Source of the DNA: Agromyces sp. H17E-10 | Lineage (GTDB): Bacteria; Actinomycetota; Actinomycetes; Actinomycetales; Microbacteriaceae | DNA: 64,000 nucleotides | Assembly (NCBI RefSeq): GCF_022919715.1 | Contig: NZ_CP095042.1 | Span: forward strand, 372,001 to 436,000 | Direction: 5' to 3' | Part shown: positions 46,084 through 54,794 of the stretch, one piece after another | How the letters are laid out: every line of letters begins with the position of its first letter | Position numbering within the stretch: the stretch's first letter is position 1 | Position numbers and translations under genes: made by a program | Notes under the pieces: generated by a model | Seen by the model: the letters and a program-made list of their open reading frames with translations, nothing else | The model's database searches: none | What the model was told of the DNA's origin: nothing

Positions 46084-47340
46084 GGTCGGGGGGTCGCCCG
46101 ATTCTACCGAGGGCGAACCTGCGAGTTCGTCGACCGCGACATCGGGCAGGTCGGCCGATGCGTCGACGTGGGTCGCCGACGGCGGACGCTCCTCCGCGGC
46201 GACGGTGAGCCGCTTGCGCCGGCCGAGCGGGGCGAGCGTGATGATCGTGCAGGCGAGGAATCCGACGCCGAGGAACACGAACGCCCACCAGGTGCTCAGG
46301 TGGAAGTAGACGGGCAGCACGTAGGTGAGCAGGCACCCCACCGAGGCGACGGCCGTCCAGCCGTACAGGATGAGCACGGCGTTGAGGTGCGAATGACCCA
46401 TGTCGAGCAGGCGGTGGTGCAGGTGCTTGCGGTCGGCGGCGAACGGCGACTTCCCTGCACGCAGGCGGCGGATGACCGCCATGCCGAAGTCGAGCAGGGG
46501 GATGATGAGCACCACGAACGGCAGGATGATCGGCATGAACGCGGCGAACAGCTCGCTGAACCCGACGCCGCGCGGGTTGATCTGCCCGGTGACCGCGATC
46601 GCCGAGGTCGCCATGAGCAGGCCGATGAGCAGGGCGCCGGCGTCGCCCATGAAGAGCTTCGCGGGGTGCCAGTTGAGCGGCAGGAAGCCCGCGCACGCGC
46701 CCACGATGACGACGGCGAGGAGCGACGCGAGGTTGAAGTAGTTGAGCGGCGAGGTCTGCTGCACGAGCAGGTACGTGTAGAGGAAGAACACGCCGTTGGC
46801 GATGAGCGAGACGCCGGCGACGAGGCCGTCGAGCCCGTCGATGAAGTTGACGGCGTTCATCACGAGCACGATGACGAACACCGTGAGCGTCGCACTCAGC
46901 CACGACGGGATGAGCGTGATGCCCGCGATCGGCAGCGACACGATCGTGACGCCCTGCCAGGCGACGAGGCCCGCGGCGATGAACTGGCCGGCGAGCTTCG
47001 TCGTCCAGTCGAGGTCCCAGATGTCGTCGGCGACGCCGATGAGCACGATGAGCAGGGCGGCCCCGAGGATCGCGAGCATCTGGGCGGGGTTCTGGAAGAT
47101 GATCGCGACGTTCGCGAACCGCTGGATGCCGAGCGACGACACGAACGCCGCGGCCGCGATCGCGACGAGGATGCCGATGAACATCGCGATGCCGCCGAGC
47201 CGCGGCGTCGGCCGGGTGTGCACGTCGCGCTCGCGGATCTTGGGGTAGAGCCGGTACTTGTGGCTCAGCTTCCAGACGAGGATCGACCCGCCGAACGTGA
47301 CGAGCGCGGCGAGCAGCGCGAGCGACAGGAAGAGGGTCAT
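46072..47340 (-). CDS. wecA: Polyprenyl-phosphate GlcNAc-1-phosphate transferase (WecA/TagO/MraY family)
   Basis: 422 residues with about eleven membrane helices. It moves GlcNAc-1-phosphate (or a related sugar) to undecaprenyl phosphate, starting a cell-wall polymer. Family motifs are RPTPRLGG, ADDIWDLD, NAVNFIDGLDGLVAG, MGDAGALLIG and the His-rich DRKHLHHRLLDMGHSH. A disordered acidic tail of about 50 residues ends the protein. The ATG overlaps the sua5 stop as ATGA. This order (sua5-wecA-atpI-atpB) is conserved in actinobacteria. Confidence 0.92.
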   Translation of the reverse strand: MTLFLSLALLAALVTFGGSILVWKLSHKYRLYPKIRERDVHTRPTPRLGGIAMFIGILVAIAAAAFVSSLGIQRFANVAIIFQNPAQMLAILGAALLIVLIGVADDIWDLDWTTKLAGQFIAAGLVAWQGVTIVSLPIAGITLIPSWLSATLTVFVIVLVMNAVNFIDGLDGLVAGVSLIANGVFFLYTYLLVQQTSPLNYFNLASLLAVVIVGACAGFLPLNWHPAKLFMGDAGALLIGLLMATSAIAVTGQINPRGVGFSELFAAFMPIILPFVVLIIPLLDFGMAVIRRLRAGKSPFAADRKHLHHRLLDMGHSHLNAVLILYGWTAVASVGCLLTYVLPVYFHLSTWWAFVFLGVGFLACTIITLAPLGRRKRLTVAAEERPPSATHVDASADLPDVAVDELAGSPSVESGDPPTGAR

Positions 47341-48131
47341 GAGGCGGCGGGACCCGCTTCGTCGACCGCTTCGTCGGCCGGCTCGCCGGTGCGAGCGGGC
47401 GCGTCGTCGACCGTCGCGGATGCCTCGGGCTCGCCTCCCGCGGGAGCGAGCAGCTCCTCCCCCACGACCGCGGCGATGCGCTCGCGTGAGATGACCCCCG
47501 CACGCACGATGCGCAGCACGCCGCCCGACTCGGTGAGCCCGGTCGCGTCGACGATCGTCGACGAGGTGTCGCCCGGTCGCTCGCCGATCGCCTCGTACCC
47601 GGTGCCGGCGGCACCGCCGTCGAGGTAGACGGCGACCGACTCGCCGAGCATCTCGAGCGCGCTGTCGGCGGTCTTCGCCGACGGCATTCCCGACAGGTTC
47701 GCCGACGAGACCGCGAGCGGACCCGTCTCGGCGAGGAGCTCGAGCGCGACCGGATTCGCGGGCATGCGCAGTGCAACCGTGCCGCGGGTCTCGCCGAGGT
47801 CCCACTGCAGCGACGGCTGCGCGCGCAGGATCACCGTGAGACCGCCCGGCCAGAACTCCGCGACGAGGTCGCGCACGGCCGACGGCACCTCGGTCGCGAG
47901 GGCGTCGAGCGTCGGCAGGCCCGGGATGAGCACGGGCGGCGGCGACGTGCGCTCACGCCCTTTCGCCTCGAGCAGCCGGGCCACGGCCTTCGCGTTGAAC
48001 GCGTCGGCGGCGACGCCGTAGACCGTGTCGGTCGGCAGCACGACGAGTTCGCCGCGACCGATCGCGCCGCGCGCGAGTCGCATGCCGGTGAGCAGCTGGG
48101 AGTCGACCGAGCAGTCGTAGGTGGCAGTCAT
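47337..48131 (-). CDS. L-threonylcarbamoyladenylate synthase (Sua5/YrdC/TsaC)
   Basis: 264 residues. It makes threonylcarbamoyl-AMP for the t6A37 modification of ANN-decoding tRNAs. The YrdC domain shows GELVVLPTDTVYGVAADA, KGRERTSPPPVL, FWPGGLTVIL and the substrate motif SSANLSGMPSA. The last 60 residues are Ala/Glu-rich and probably disordered; a full Sua5 domain is not evident, so it is nearer TsaC. It usually follows prmC in actinobacteria; here the drrAB/tetR unit separates them. Confidence 0.93.
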   Translation of the reverse strand: MTATYDCSVDSQLLTGMRLARGAIGRGELVVLPTDTVYGVAADAFNAKAVARLLEAKGRERTSPPPVLIPGLPTLDALATEVPSAVRDLVAEFWPGGLTVILRAQPSLQWDLGETRGTVALRMPANPVALELLAETGPLAVSSANLSGMPSAKTADSALEMLGESVAVYLDGGAAGTGYEAIGERPGDTSSTIVDATGLTESGGVLRIVRAGVISRERIAAVVGEELLAPAGGEPEASATVDDAPARTGEPADEAVDEAGPAAS

Positions 48132-48140
48132 GACCAGCCG

Positions 48141-48146
48141 ATTCTA
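48141..48146 (-). promoter_or_regulatory. Candidate -10 element upstream of sua5
   Basis: TAGAAT on the minus strand ends 9 nt before the ATG, giving a leader of only a few bases. Confidence 0.35.
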
Positions 48147-48167
48147 GACCAGCGGCGGGAGACGGCC

Positions 48168-48200
48168 GGATGCCGCGGGCGACGTGCGCCCGCGGCATCC
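48168..48200 (-). terminator. Terminator after the drrB-like gene
   Basis: A perfect 14-bp stem (GGATGCCGCGGGCG and its complement) with a 5-nt loop lies between the permease stop and the sua5 promoter on the same strand. Confidence 0.75.
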
Positions 48201-48219
48201 GCGCCGTTCGGCACCCGGC

Positions 48220-49038
48220 TCAGCGGCGACCCGCCTTGCGACGGAAGAGCCACGCGCCCCAGGCCGCCGCGATGGCGATGATGGCGACGCACCAGCCGAC
48301 CGCCCACCAGCCCGAGTCGCCTTTCGGGGTGCCCATGAGCAGCGACCGGATCGTCTCGATGACAGGCGTGATGGGCTGGTTCTCGGCGAGCCACTGCAGC
48401 CATTCGGGCATCGTGTCGACGGGCACGAACGCGCTCGACACATACGGCAGGAACAGCAGGATGAAGCCGTAGCCGCTCGCAGCCTCCGGCGAGGGGGCGG
48501 CGAGGCCGATCGCGGCGAACAGGTAGGTGATGGTCAGGATGTACAGCGCCACCATGCCGAACGCGCCGACCCACTCGAGTGGCGTGGCCGACGGCCGGAA
48601 CCCGACGAGCAGGGCGACGCCGATCACGATCGCCGTGGCGATGAGGTTGCGCACGAGGCTCACGGCGACGTGCCCCGTGAGCACGGCTCCGCTGCGCAGC
48701 GGCATGGTGCGGAACCGGTCGATGATGCCCGTCGTCATGTCGCGGGACACCGAGATCGCGGTCGATGAGGCGCCGAAGCCCGCGCACAGCAGGATGATGC
48801 CCGGCACGACGTAGTCGACGTACCCGCCCGACGGATCGATGGCGTTGCCGAAGATGTACGTGAACATCAGCATGAGCATCGTCGGCAGCAGCACCGCCAT
48901 CATCATGGTGTCGACGTCGCGGATCGTGTGGATGAAGCTGCGGGTGATGAACACCCGTTCGGCGGCGAAGCCGCGCAGGCGCGGGCGACGCAGGTCGTCG
49001 CGTGCGACGACGGCGGGCGGTGCGGTGAGCGTGGTCAT
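48220..49038 (-). CDS. ABC-2 type exporter permease, DrrB-like
   Basis: 272 residues with six membrane helices and the ABC-2 signature region GIIDRFRTMPLRSGAVLTGH. DrrB partners an ATPase to export drugs or lipids. GGAG is 7 nt before the ATG, and the gene follows its ATPase by 13 nt. The substrate is unknown; a multidrug role is suggested by the divergent TetR gene. Confidence 0.9.
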   Translation of the reverse strand: MTTLTAPPAVVARDDLRRPRLRGFAAERVFITRSFIHTIRDVDTMMMAVLLPTMLMLMFTYIFGNAIDPSGGYVDYVVPGIILLCAGFGASSTAISVSRDMTTGIIDRFRTMPLRSGAVLTGHVAVSLVRNLIATAIVIGVALLVGFRPSATPLEWVGAFGMVALYILTITYLFAAIGLAAPSPEAASGYGFILLFLPYVSSAFVPVDTMPEWLQWLAENQPITPVIETIRSLLMGTPKGDSGWWAVGWCVAIIAIAAAWGAWLFRRKAGRR

Positions 49039-49051
49039 TCGAAGGCTCCGA

Positions 49052-49984
49052 TCAGTTCGTGGCGATGAGTTCGGGGGCGGATGCCTCGCGGTCGGCGTCG
49101 CGGGGGTCGCGGCCGCCGCCCGTGATGGCGAGGAAGACGTCGTCGAGGCTCGGCCTGCGGATCGTGACCTGACGGCCGTCGACCCCGTCGTGGGCGCTGC
49201 GGTCGAGTTCGTCGATCGCCGCACGCAGTCCGTGCACGCTGCCGTCGGTGGGCAGTTCGCGCAGCAGCACCCCGTCGGCGTCGCGGAGCTCGACGACGTC
49301 GCCGCCGACGCGCGCCTTCAGCTCGTCGGCGGTGCCCTCCGCGGCGACGCGGCCGCCGTCGAGGACGGCGATGCGATCGGCGAGCCGGTCGGCCTCCTCG
49401 AGGTACTGCGTCGTGAGGAAGATCGTCGTACCCGCCTCGGCGAGCGAGCGGATCACCGCCCAGAGGTCCTGCCTGCTCCGGGTGTCGAGGCCCGTGGTCG
49501 GCTCGTCGAGGAACAGAACGGGCACGGGCACGACGAGGCTCAGCGCGAGGTCGAGTCGGCGCCGCATGCCGCCCGAGTAGGTGCCGAGCCGCCGGTCGGC
49601 GGCCTGCTCGAGGTCGAACCGCGCGACGAGCTCGGCCGCGCGTCGTCGGGCGTCGCGCCTCGACAGACCAGAGAGCCGCCCCATCATGACGAGGTTCTCG
49701 CGAGCGGTGAGCGCCTCGTCGACGGCTGCGGCCTGCCCCGTCAGGGCGATGCGCTGCTGCACCTCCCCCGGTTCGCGGGCGACGTCGTGGCCGAGGACCC
49801 GGACCGTGCCGCCGTCGGGCTTCACGAGCGTCGTGAGGATGTTGATGGTCGTCGTCTTGCCCGCGCCGTTCGGTCCGAGCAGCGCGAAGACGCTGCCAGC
49901 GGGGACCGCGAGGTCGAGCCCCGCGAGCACCTCGGTGCGGCCGAACGCCTTGCGGAGGCCGCGTGCGTCGATGGCGAGTTGCAT
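49052..49984 (-). CDS. ABC exporter ATP-binding protein, DrrA-like
   Basis: 310 residues from the ATG at 49984 (AGGAG, 6-nt spacer). Walker A is GPNGAGKTT near residue 37, signature YSGGMRRRLDLALSL, Walker B LFLDEPTTGLD and H-loop TTQYLEEAD. The C-terminal 90 residues match the DrrA regulatory domain (ITIRRPSLDDVFLAITG-like). Divergent from the tetR gene across an AT-rich operator-like stretch. Confidence 0.93.
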   Translation of the reverse strand: MQLAIDARGLRKAFGRTEVLAGLDLAVPAGSVFALLGPNGAGKTTTINILTTLVKPDGGTVRVLGHDVAREPGEVQQRIALTGQAAAVDEALTARENLVMMGRLSGLSRRDARRRAAELVARFDLEQAADRRLGTYSGGMRRRLDLALSLVVPVPVLFLDEPTTGLDTRSRQDLWAVIRSLAEAGTTIFLTTQYLEEADRLADRIAVLDGGRVAAEGTADELKARVGGDVVELRDADGVLLRELPTDGSVHGLRAAIDELDRSAHDGVDGRQVTIRRPSLDDVFLAITGGGRDPRDADREASAPELIATN

Positions 49985-50034
49985 GTCGTGCTCCTGTCGA
50001 TCGGGATGCTCGTCCGCGTTCCGCGTACGTCGCA

Positions 50035-50076
50035 AACTGTTTATGTAATCCACTGTTGTTTAAGTAATACACAGTT
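50035..50076. promoter_or_regulatory. Candidate TetR operator in the drrA/tetR divergent region
   Basis: An unusually AT-rich stretch contains direct repeats GTTTATGTAAT (50039-50049) and GTTTAAGTAAT (50058-50068), 19 bp apart, flanked by the inverted pair AACTGT (50035-50040) and ACAGTT (50071-50076). Confidence 0.55.
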
Positions 50077-50114
50077 CTAGACTGAGGTCAACCCGCCGAT
50101 CCGAACGGAGCCGA

Positions 50115-51116
50115 ATGAGCGACGCGCGAACCGACCCCGAACTCCCCCGCGGCGTCGCCCTGGCCTGGGGCGTCGCAGCCCATCCGCAACGCGGTCCGAA
50201 GCGCGAGCTCTCGATCGAGCGCATCGTCGACGCCGCGATCGAGATCGCCGACGCCGAGGGGCTCGGAGCCGTGTCGATGAGCCGCGTGGCGGGGTCGCTC
50301 GGGTTCACGACGATGTCGCTCTACCGGTACGTCACGAGCAAGGACGACCTCATCCTGCTCATGCAGGAGGGCGCGTTCGTGCCGCCCGTGCCCGACGACG
50401 CCGTCGAGCGCGCGTGGCGCGACGGCGTGCGCGCATGGGTGCTCGCCGTGCGCGGCGCCTACCGGGAGCACCCGTGGCTCGTCGACATCCCGGTCTCAGG
50501 CGCGCCGATCACGCCGAACAGCCTCCTGCTCGTCGACTGGTTCCTGCGCGAGGTCCGCGACCTCCCCCTCACCGACGGCGAGAAGATGTCGGCCCTGCTG
50601 CTCCTCACGAGCTACGCCCGGGCGACGAGCGCGCAGGAACGCGACCTCGGCGCCGCGGCCGCGACCGCGGCCGACCCGGCCGACGTCACGGGCGAGAACT
50701 ACTTCGAGGCGCTCACCGAGCTCGTCACCCCCGAACGCTTCCCGTACCTCAGCCCGTTGCTCGCGGCCGGCGGCTACGTCGCCGAGCCCGGCACCCAGGC
50801 CGACGGGACCGACGTCGACGACGACTTCGCGTTCGGCCTCGAACGCATCCTCGACGGCATCGCACACCACGTCGAGCGCGACGGAGGGCCCGGCTCGCCC
50901 GTTGCGACCGAGCGCGAGCCCGAGCTGCCGCCGCAGCTCGAGCTCCCCCGCGACCCGCGCGTGCGCGACGCCGCGAAGGCCAGGCGCGAGGCGGAGAAGG
51001 GCGTGCGCGAAGCGCAGAAGGCGCTCCGGGAGGCGCAGAAGCGAGAGCGCGAGGCGATCAAGCACGCACTCGAACGCGAGAAGGCGGCTCGCGAGAAGGC
51101 CGAACGCGCGAAGTAG
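50115..51116 (+). CDS. TetR-family regulator with TetR_C ligand domain and long charged C-terminal helix
   Basis: 333 residues, about 100 longer than usual. The N-terminal helix-turn-helix is IVDAAIEIADAEGLGAVSMS then GFTTMSLYRYVTSKDDL. The core (about 80-240) resembles TetR_C domains of drug-exporter regulators. Residues about 285-333 are a highly charged helix built on the repeated unit REAQK/REAEK, predicted to form a single helix or coiled coil. It probably represses the divergent drrAB operon and itself. No Shine-Dalgarno is obvious before the ATG. Confidence 0.9.
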   Translation: MSDARTDPELPRGVALAWGVAAHPQRGPKRELSIERIVDAAIEIADAEGLGAVSMSRVAGSLGFTTMSLYRYVTSKDDLILLMQEGAFVPPVPDDAVERAWRDGVRAWVLAVRGAYREHPWLVDIPVSGAPITPNSLLLVDWFLREVRDLPLTDGEKMSALLLLTSYARATSAQERDLGAAAATAADPADVTGENYFEALTELVTPERFPYLSPLLAAGGYVAEPGTQADGTDVDDDFAFGLERILDGIAHHVERDGGPGSPVATEREPELPPQLELPRDPRVRDAAKARREAEKGVREAQKALREAQKREREAIKHALEREKAAREKAERAK

Positions 51117-51137
51117 CCGACGCGCGATCGCACCCGC

Positions 51138-52019
51138 TCAGCGCACGGCGGTCGTCGCCCGATCGCGGCCCGTGAGGTCGCGGTGGTGGTCGATCGCACG
51201 CCAGCCGTCGGCCGCGAGCAGCGTCGCGATGTCGGCCGACTGCGCCTCGCCGTGTTCGATCACGAGCACCCCACCCGGTCGCAGCAGCGCGAGCGCGCGC
51301 CGGGAGAGCACGCGCACGACGTCGAGCCCGTCGTCGCCGCCGTAGAGCGCCGTCTCGGGGTCGTGCAGCCGCACCTCCGGGTCGCGCGGGATCGCGCCGA
51401 GCGGGATGTACGGCGGATTCGAGACGACGACCGACACCTTCCCGTCGAGCTCGGGCAGCGCGTCGGCGAGATCGCCGAAGACGAGCTCGAGGTTGGGCGC
51501 GGCCACCTCCTCGACGTTGCGGCGGGTCCAGACGAACGCCTCGGGCGACTTCTCGACCGCCCAGACCCGCGCGTGCGGCACCTCGGTCGCGAGGGCGAGC
51601 GCGATGGCGCCCGAACCCGAGCCGAGGTCGATGCCGATCGGCTCGGGCTCGGCGACGGCGCGCAGCGCGTCGATCGCGATCTGCGCGACCCCCTCGGTCT
51701 CAGGTCGCGGCACGAACACGCCCGGCCCGACCGCGAGGTCGAGCGAACGGAACGCGGCACGCCCGGTGAGGTGCTGCAGCGGCTCGCGGCGGGCACGACG
51801 CGCGACGAGCGACGCCAGCGCCGCGGCATCCGCATCGTCGATGAGGCCGCCGACCACGAGGCGCGCCTGCACGCCGCCGCGGCTGAGGCCGAGCACATGG
51901 CCGATCAGCAGCTCGGCGTCGACCTCGGGGTCGGGCACGCCGGCCGCGGCGAGCGTCGCCGTCGTCTCGTCGCGCACCGCGCGCAGCGGTCGTCCTGGCT
52001 GTTCGACGGGTGCATCCAC
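51138..52019 (-). CDS. prmC: Peptide chain release factor N5-glutamine methyltransferase
   Basis: 293 residues. It methylates the Gln of the GGQ motif in release factors, raising termination efficiency. The N-terminal helical domain is followed by the SAM-binding motif [14 protein letters not shown] and the catalytic NPPY in VVSNPPYIP. The GTG at 52019 has no Shine-Dalgarno but a TACATT -10-like element 7 nt upstream, so a leaderless start is preferred over the upstream ATG near 52106. It converges on tetR with only 21 nt between. Confidence 0.93.
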   Translation of the reverse strand: MDAPVEQPGRPLRAVRDETTATLAAAGVPDPEVDAELLIGHVLGLSRGGVQARLVVGGLIDDADAAALASLVARRARREPLQHLTGRAAFRSLDLAVGPGVFVPRPETEGVAQIAIDALRAVAEPEPIGIDLGSGSGAIALALATEVPHARVWAVEKSPEAFVWTRRNVEEVAAPNLELVFGDLADALPELDGKVSVVVSNPPYIPLGAIPRDPEVRLHDPETALYGGDDGLDVVRVLSRRALALLRPGGVLVIEHGEAQSADIATLLAADGWRAIDHHRDLTGRDRATTAVR

Positions 52020-52026
52020 GCAATGG

Positions 52027-52032
52027 AATGTA
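52027..52032 (-). promoter_or_regulatory. Candidate -10 element of a leaderless prmC transcript
   Basis: TACATT on the minus strand ends 7 nt before the prmC GTG. Confidence 0.4.
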
Positions 52033-52061
52033 ACGCACGCGCGCGGCCGGGGCCGCGCCCA

Positions 52062-52067
52062 TAGGCT
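52062..52067 (+). promoter_or_regulatory. Candidate -10 element for cysK
   Basis: TAGGCT lies 37 nt before the cysK ATG; AAAGG precedes the ATG as ribosome binding site. It is back to back with the prmC element. Confidence 0.35.
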
Positions 52068-52104
52068 GGGCACACCCGCGACGCCCATCGAGAAAGGCCC
52101 GACC

Positions 52105-53040
52105 ATGGCTCAGATCTACGACAACATCACGCAGGCGTTCGGCCGCACCCCGTTGGTCCGCCTCAACCGACTCGCCGACGGCGCCGGCGCGACCGTGCTC
52201 GCGAAGCTCGAGTTCTACAACCCCTCCGCGAGCGTGAAGGACCGGCTCGGCGTCGGCATCGTCGACGCGGCCGAGGCCTCGGGCGAGCTGAAGCCCGGCG
52301 GCACGATCGTCGAGGGCACGAGCGGCAACACGGGCATCGCCCTCGCCGCGATCGGCGCGGCTCGCGGGTACAAGGTCATCCTCGCGATGCCCGAGACGAT
52401 GTCGAAGGAGCGCAAGTCGCTGCTCAAGGCCTACGGTGCCGAGCTCGTGCTCACGCCCGGATCCGAGGGCATGAAGGGCGCGGTCGCGAAGGCCGAGGAG
52501 ATCGCCGCAGCGACCCCCGGTGCGATCCTCGCCCGCCAGTTCGAGAACCAGGCCAACGTCGAGATCCACCGCCGCACGACGGCCGAGGAGGTCTGGGCCG
52601 ACACCGACGGCGGCGTCGACATCTTCGTCGCCGGCATCGGCACTGGCGGCACCATCTCGGGCGTCGGCCAGGTGCTCAAGGAGCGGAAGCCCTCGGTCGA
52701 GGTCGTCGCCGTCGAGCCCGCCGAGTCGCCGATCCTCAACGGCGGCGCACCCGGCCCGCACAAGATCCAGGGCATCGGCGCGAACTTCGTGCCCGACGTG
52801 CTCGACCGCACCGTCTACGACGAGGTGCTCGACGTCAACATCGACCAGGCCGTCGAGACGGCGCGTCGTCTCGGCCAGGAGGAGGGCATCCTCGGCGGCA
52901 TCTCGTCGGGCGCCACCGTCTACGCCGCCCTCGAGCTCGCCAAGCGCCCCGAGAACGCCGGCAAGACCATCGTGGTGATCGTCGCGAGCTACGGCGAGCG
53001 GTATCTGTCGACCGTCCTGTACGAGGGTCTGCTTGACTGA
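52105..53040 (+). CDS. cysK: Cysteine synthase A (O-acetylserine sulfhydrylase)
   Basis: 311 residues. It makes cysteine from O-acetylserine and sulfide with PLP on Lys45 (SASVKDR). The substrate loop TSGNTG (72-77) and the PLP phosphate loop GTGGTISG are intact. The next gene, cysE, overlaps its end by 8 nt, so acetylserine formation and use are co-expressed and the two proteins may form the cysteine synthase complex. CysE ends in HI, consistent with the C-terminal Ile needed for that complex. Confidence 0.97.
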   Translation: MAQIYDNITQAFGRTPLVRLNRLADGAGATVLAKLEFYNPSASVKDRLGVGIVDAAEASGELKPGGTIVEGTSGNTGIALAAIGAARGYKVILAMPETMSKERKSLLKAYGAELVLTPGSEGMKGAVAKAEEIAAATPGAILARQFENQANVEIHRRTTAEEVWADTDGGVDIFVAGIGTGGTISGVGQVLKERKPSVEVVAVEPAESPILNGGAPGPHKIQGIGANFVPDVLDRTVYDEVLDVNIDQAVETARRLGQEEGILGGISSGATVYAALELAKRPENAGKTIVVIVASYGERYLSTVLYEGLLD

Positions 53041-53623
53041 TCGCGTGACGATCAGTTCGCGCCTGAGAGAAGACCTCGCGACCGCCCGTGCGCACGACCC
53101 CGCGGCACGGAGCGGCCTCGAGGTCTTCCTCGTGTACTCGGGCCTGCACGCCATCTGGACCTACCGCCTCACGCATCGGCTGTGGGTGGCGGGCTGGCGG
53201 TTCCCCGCCCGGCTCATCTCGCAGTTCGCGCGATTCCTCACGGGCATCGAGATCCACCCCGGCGCCACGATCGGCCGGCGCTTCTTCATCGACCACGGCA
53301 TGGGCGTCGTGATCGGCGAGACGGCCGTCGTCGGCGACGACGTCATGCTGTATCACGGCGTCACCCTCGGCGGGAAGGCGCCGCGCAACACCCCGCCGGG
53401 CACGAAACGCCACCCGACCCTCGACGACGGGGTCACCGTCGGCGCCGGGGCGAAGATCCTCGGCGACATCACGATCGGCGCGTGGAGCGCGGTCGGCGCG
53501 AACGCCGTGGTCACCCGCGGCGCTCCCCCGCACTCGCTCGTCGTCGGCGTGCCCGCGACCGTGCGGCCGCTCTCGCACGCGACGGCCGACGCCGCCCGCG
53601 GCGTGCACGACTGGCACATCTGA
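53033..53623 (+). CDS. cysE: Serine O-acetyltransferase
   Basis: 196 residues from TTG at 53033, which overlaps cysK by 8 nt and has GAGGG 5 nt upstream; a GTG at 53045 lacks a Shine-Dalgarno. It acetylates serine with acetyl-CoA. The left-handed beta-helix hexapeptides and the catalytic [25 protein letters not shown] and LYHGVTLGG motifs are clear. This is the short actinobacterial form without the long N-terminal helical domain of E. coli CysE. The C-terminal Ile fits binding to CysK. Confidence 0.95.
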   Translation: MTDRVTISSRLREDLATARAHDPAARSGLEVFLVYSGLHAIWTYRLTHRLWVAGWRFPARLISQFARFLTGIEIHPGATIGRRFFIDHGMGVVIGETAVVGDDVMLYHGVTLGGKAPRNTPPGTKRHPTLDDGVTVGAGAKILGDITIGAWSAVGANAVVTRGAPPHSLVVGVPATVRPLSHATADAARGVHDWHI

Positions 53624-53636
53624 GCCCGCAGACGAC

Positions 53637-53670
53637 GGATGCCCCGTGGCCGGCCGGCCACGGGGCATCC
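53637..53670. terminator. Bidirectional terminator between cysE and prfA
   Basis: A perfect 15-bp stem (GGATGCCCCGTGGCC and complement) with loop GGCC lies between convergent genes. Confidence 0.85.
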
Positions 53671-53710
53671 GCGTCGTGCTGGTCGACCGCCGTGCGGTCG
53701 GACGTCGCGC

Positions 53711-54787
53711 CTACTCGCCGCCGAGGTCGGCGAGCCGCGCCTCCTCGTCGGCCTGGATCGCCGACTCGATGAGCGGCTCGAGCGCGCCGTTCATGACCTG
53801 GTCGAGGTTGTACGCCTTGTAGCCCGTGCGGTGGTCGGCGATGCGGTTCTCGGGGAAGTTGTACGTGCGGATGCGCTCCGAGCGGTCCATCGACCGGATC
53901 TGCGACTTGCGTGCGTCGGAGGCGGCCGCGGCGAGCTCCTCCTGCTGGCGCGCGAGGATGCGGGCGCGGAGCACTCGCATCGCCGCCTCGCGGTTCTGCA
54001 GCTGCGACTTCTCGTTCTGCATCGAGACCACGATGCCCGTCGGCAGGTGGGTGATGCGCACCGCCGAGTCGGTCGTGTTCACCGACTGGCCGCCGGGGCC
54101 CGACGAGCGATACACGTCGATCTTGAGGTCGTTCTGGTTGATGTCGACCTCTTCGGGCTCGTCGACCTCGGGGAAGACGAGCACGCCCGTGGTCGACGTG
54201 TGGATGCGGCCCTGGGTCTCGGTGACGGGGACGCGCTGCACGCGGTGCACGCCGCCCTCGTACTTGAGGTGCGCCCACACGCCCTGCGCGGGGTCGGTCG
54301 CGTTCGACTTGATCGCGACCTGCACGTCCTTGTAGCCGCCGAGGTCGGACTCGTTGCGTTCGAGGAGCTCGGTCTTCCAGCCTTTCGACTGCGCGTACTG
54401 GATGTACATGCGGAGGAGGTCGGCCGCGAAGAGGGCGCTCTCCGCGCCCCCTTCGCCGCCCTTGATCTCCATGATGACGTCACGGCCGTCGTCGGGGTCG
54501 CGCGGGATCAGCAGGCGCCGGAGCTTCTCCTGCGCCTGCGCCAGCCCCTCCTCGAGGGCGGGCACCTCCTCGGCGAAGGCGTCGTCCTCCTTCGCGAGCT
54601 CGCGCGCGGCCTCGAGGTCGTCCTGCGCCTGGTGCCACGCCTGGTTCGCCGCGACGATCCGGCTCAGCTCGGCGTAGCGCCGGTTGACCTTCTTCGCCCG
54701 CGCAGCGTCGGCGTGCAGCGCCGGGTCGGCGAGCTCCTCCTGCAGCTGCGCGTGCTCGTCGAGCAGCGGCTGAACCGATTCGAACAC
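53711..54787 (-). CDS. prfA: Peptide chain release factor 1
   Basis: 358 residues, usual length. It reads UAA and UAG; the codon-recognition P-x-T motif is PVT in [13 protein letters not shown], and the peptidyl-tRNA hydrolysis motif GGQ is in [17 protein letters not shown], where the Gln is the PrmC target. The GTG start lies 7 nt after the rho stop, and the Shine-Dalgarno GAGG overlaps that stop. prmC, its usual next neighbour, is separated by the inserted cysKE unit. Confidence 0.97.
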   Translation of the reverse strand: MFESVQPLLDEHAQLQEELADPALHADAARAKKVNRRYAELSRIVAANQAWHQAQDDLEAARELAKEDDAFAEEVPALEEGLAQAQEKLRRLLIPRDPDDGRDVIMEIKGGEGGAESALFAADLLRMYIQYAQSKGWKTELLERNESDLGGYKDVQVAIKSNATDPAQGVWAHLKYEGGVHRVQRVPVTETQGRIHTSTTGVLVFPEVDEPEEVDINQNDLKIDVYRSSGPGGQSVNTTDSAVRITHLPTGIVVSMQNEKSQLQNREAAMRVLRARILARQQEELAAAASDARKSQIRSMDRSERIRTYNFPENRIADHRTGYKAYNLDQVMNGALEPLIESAIQADEEARLADLGGE

Positions 54788-54794
54788 GGATGCC

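Noticed and set aside
48220..51116. tetR-drrAB as a recently transferred island
   Set aside because: Base composition and codon use look like the neighbours and no integrase, repeat or tRNA flank is present.
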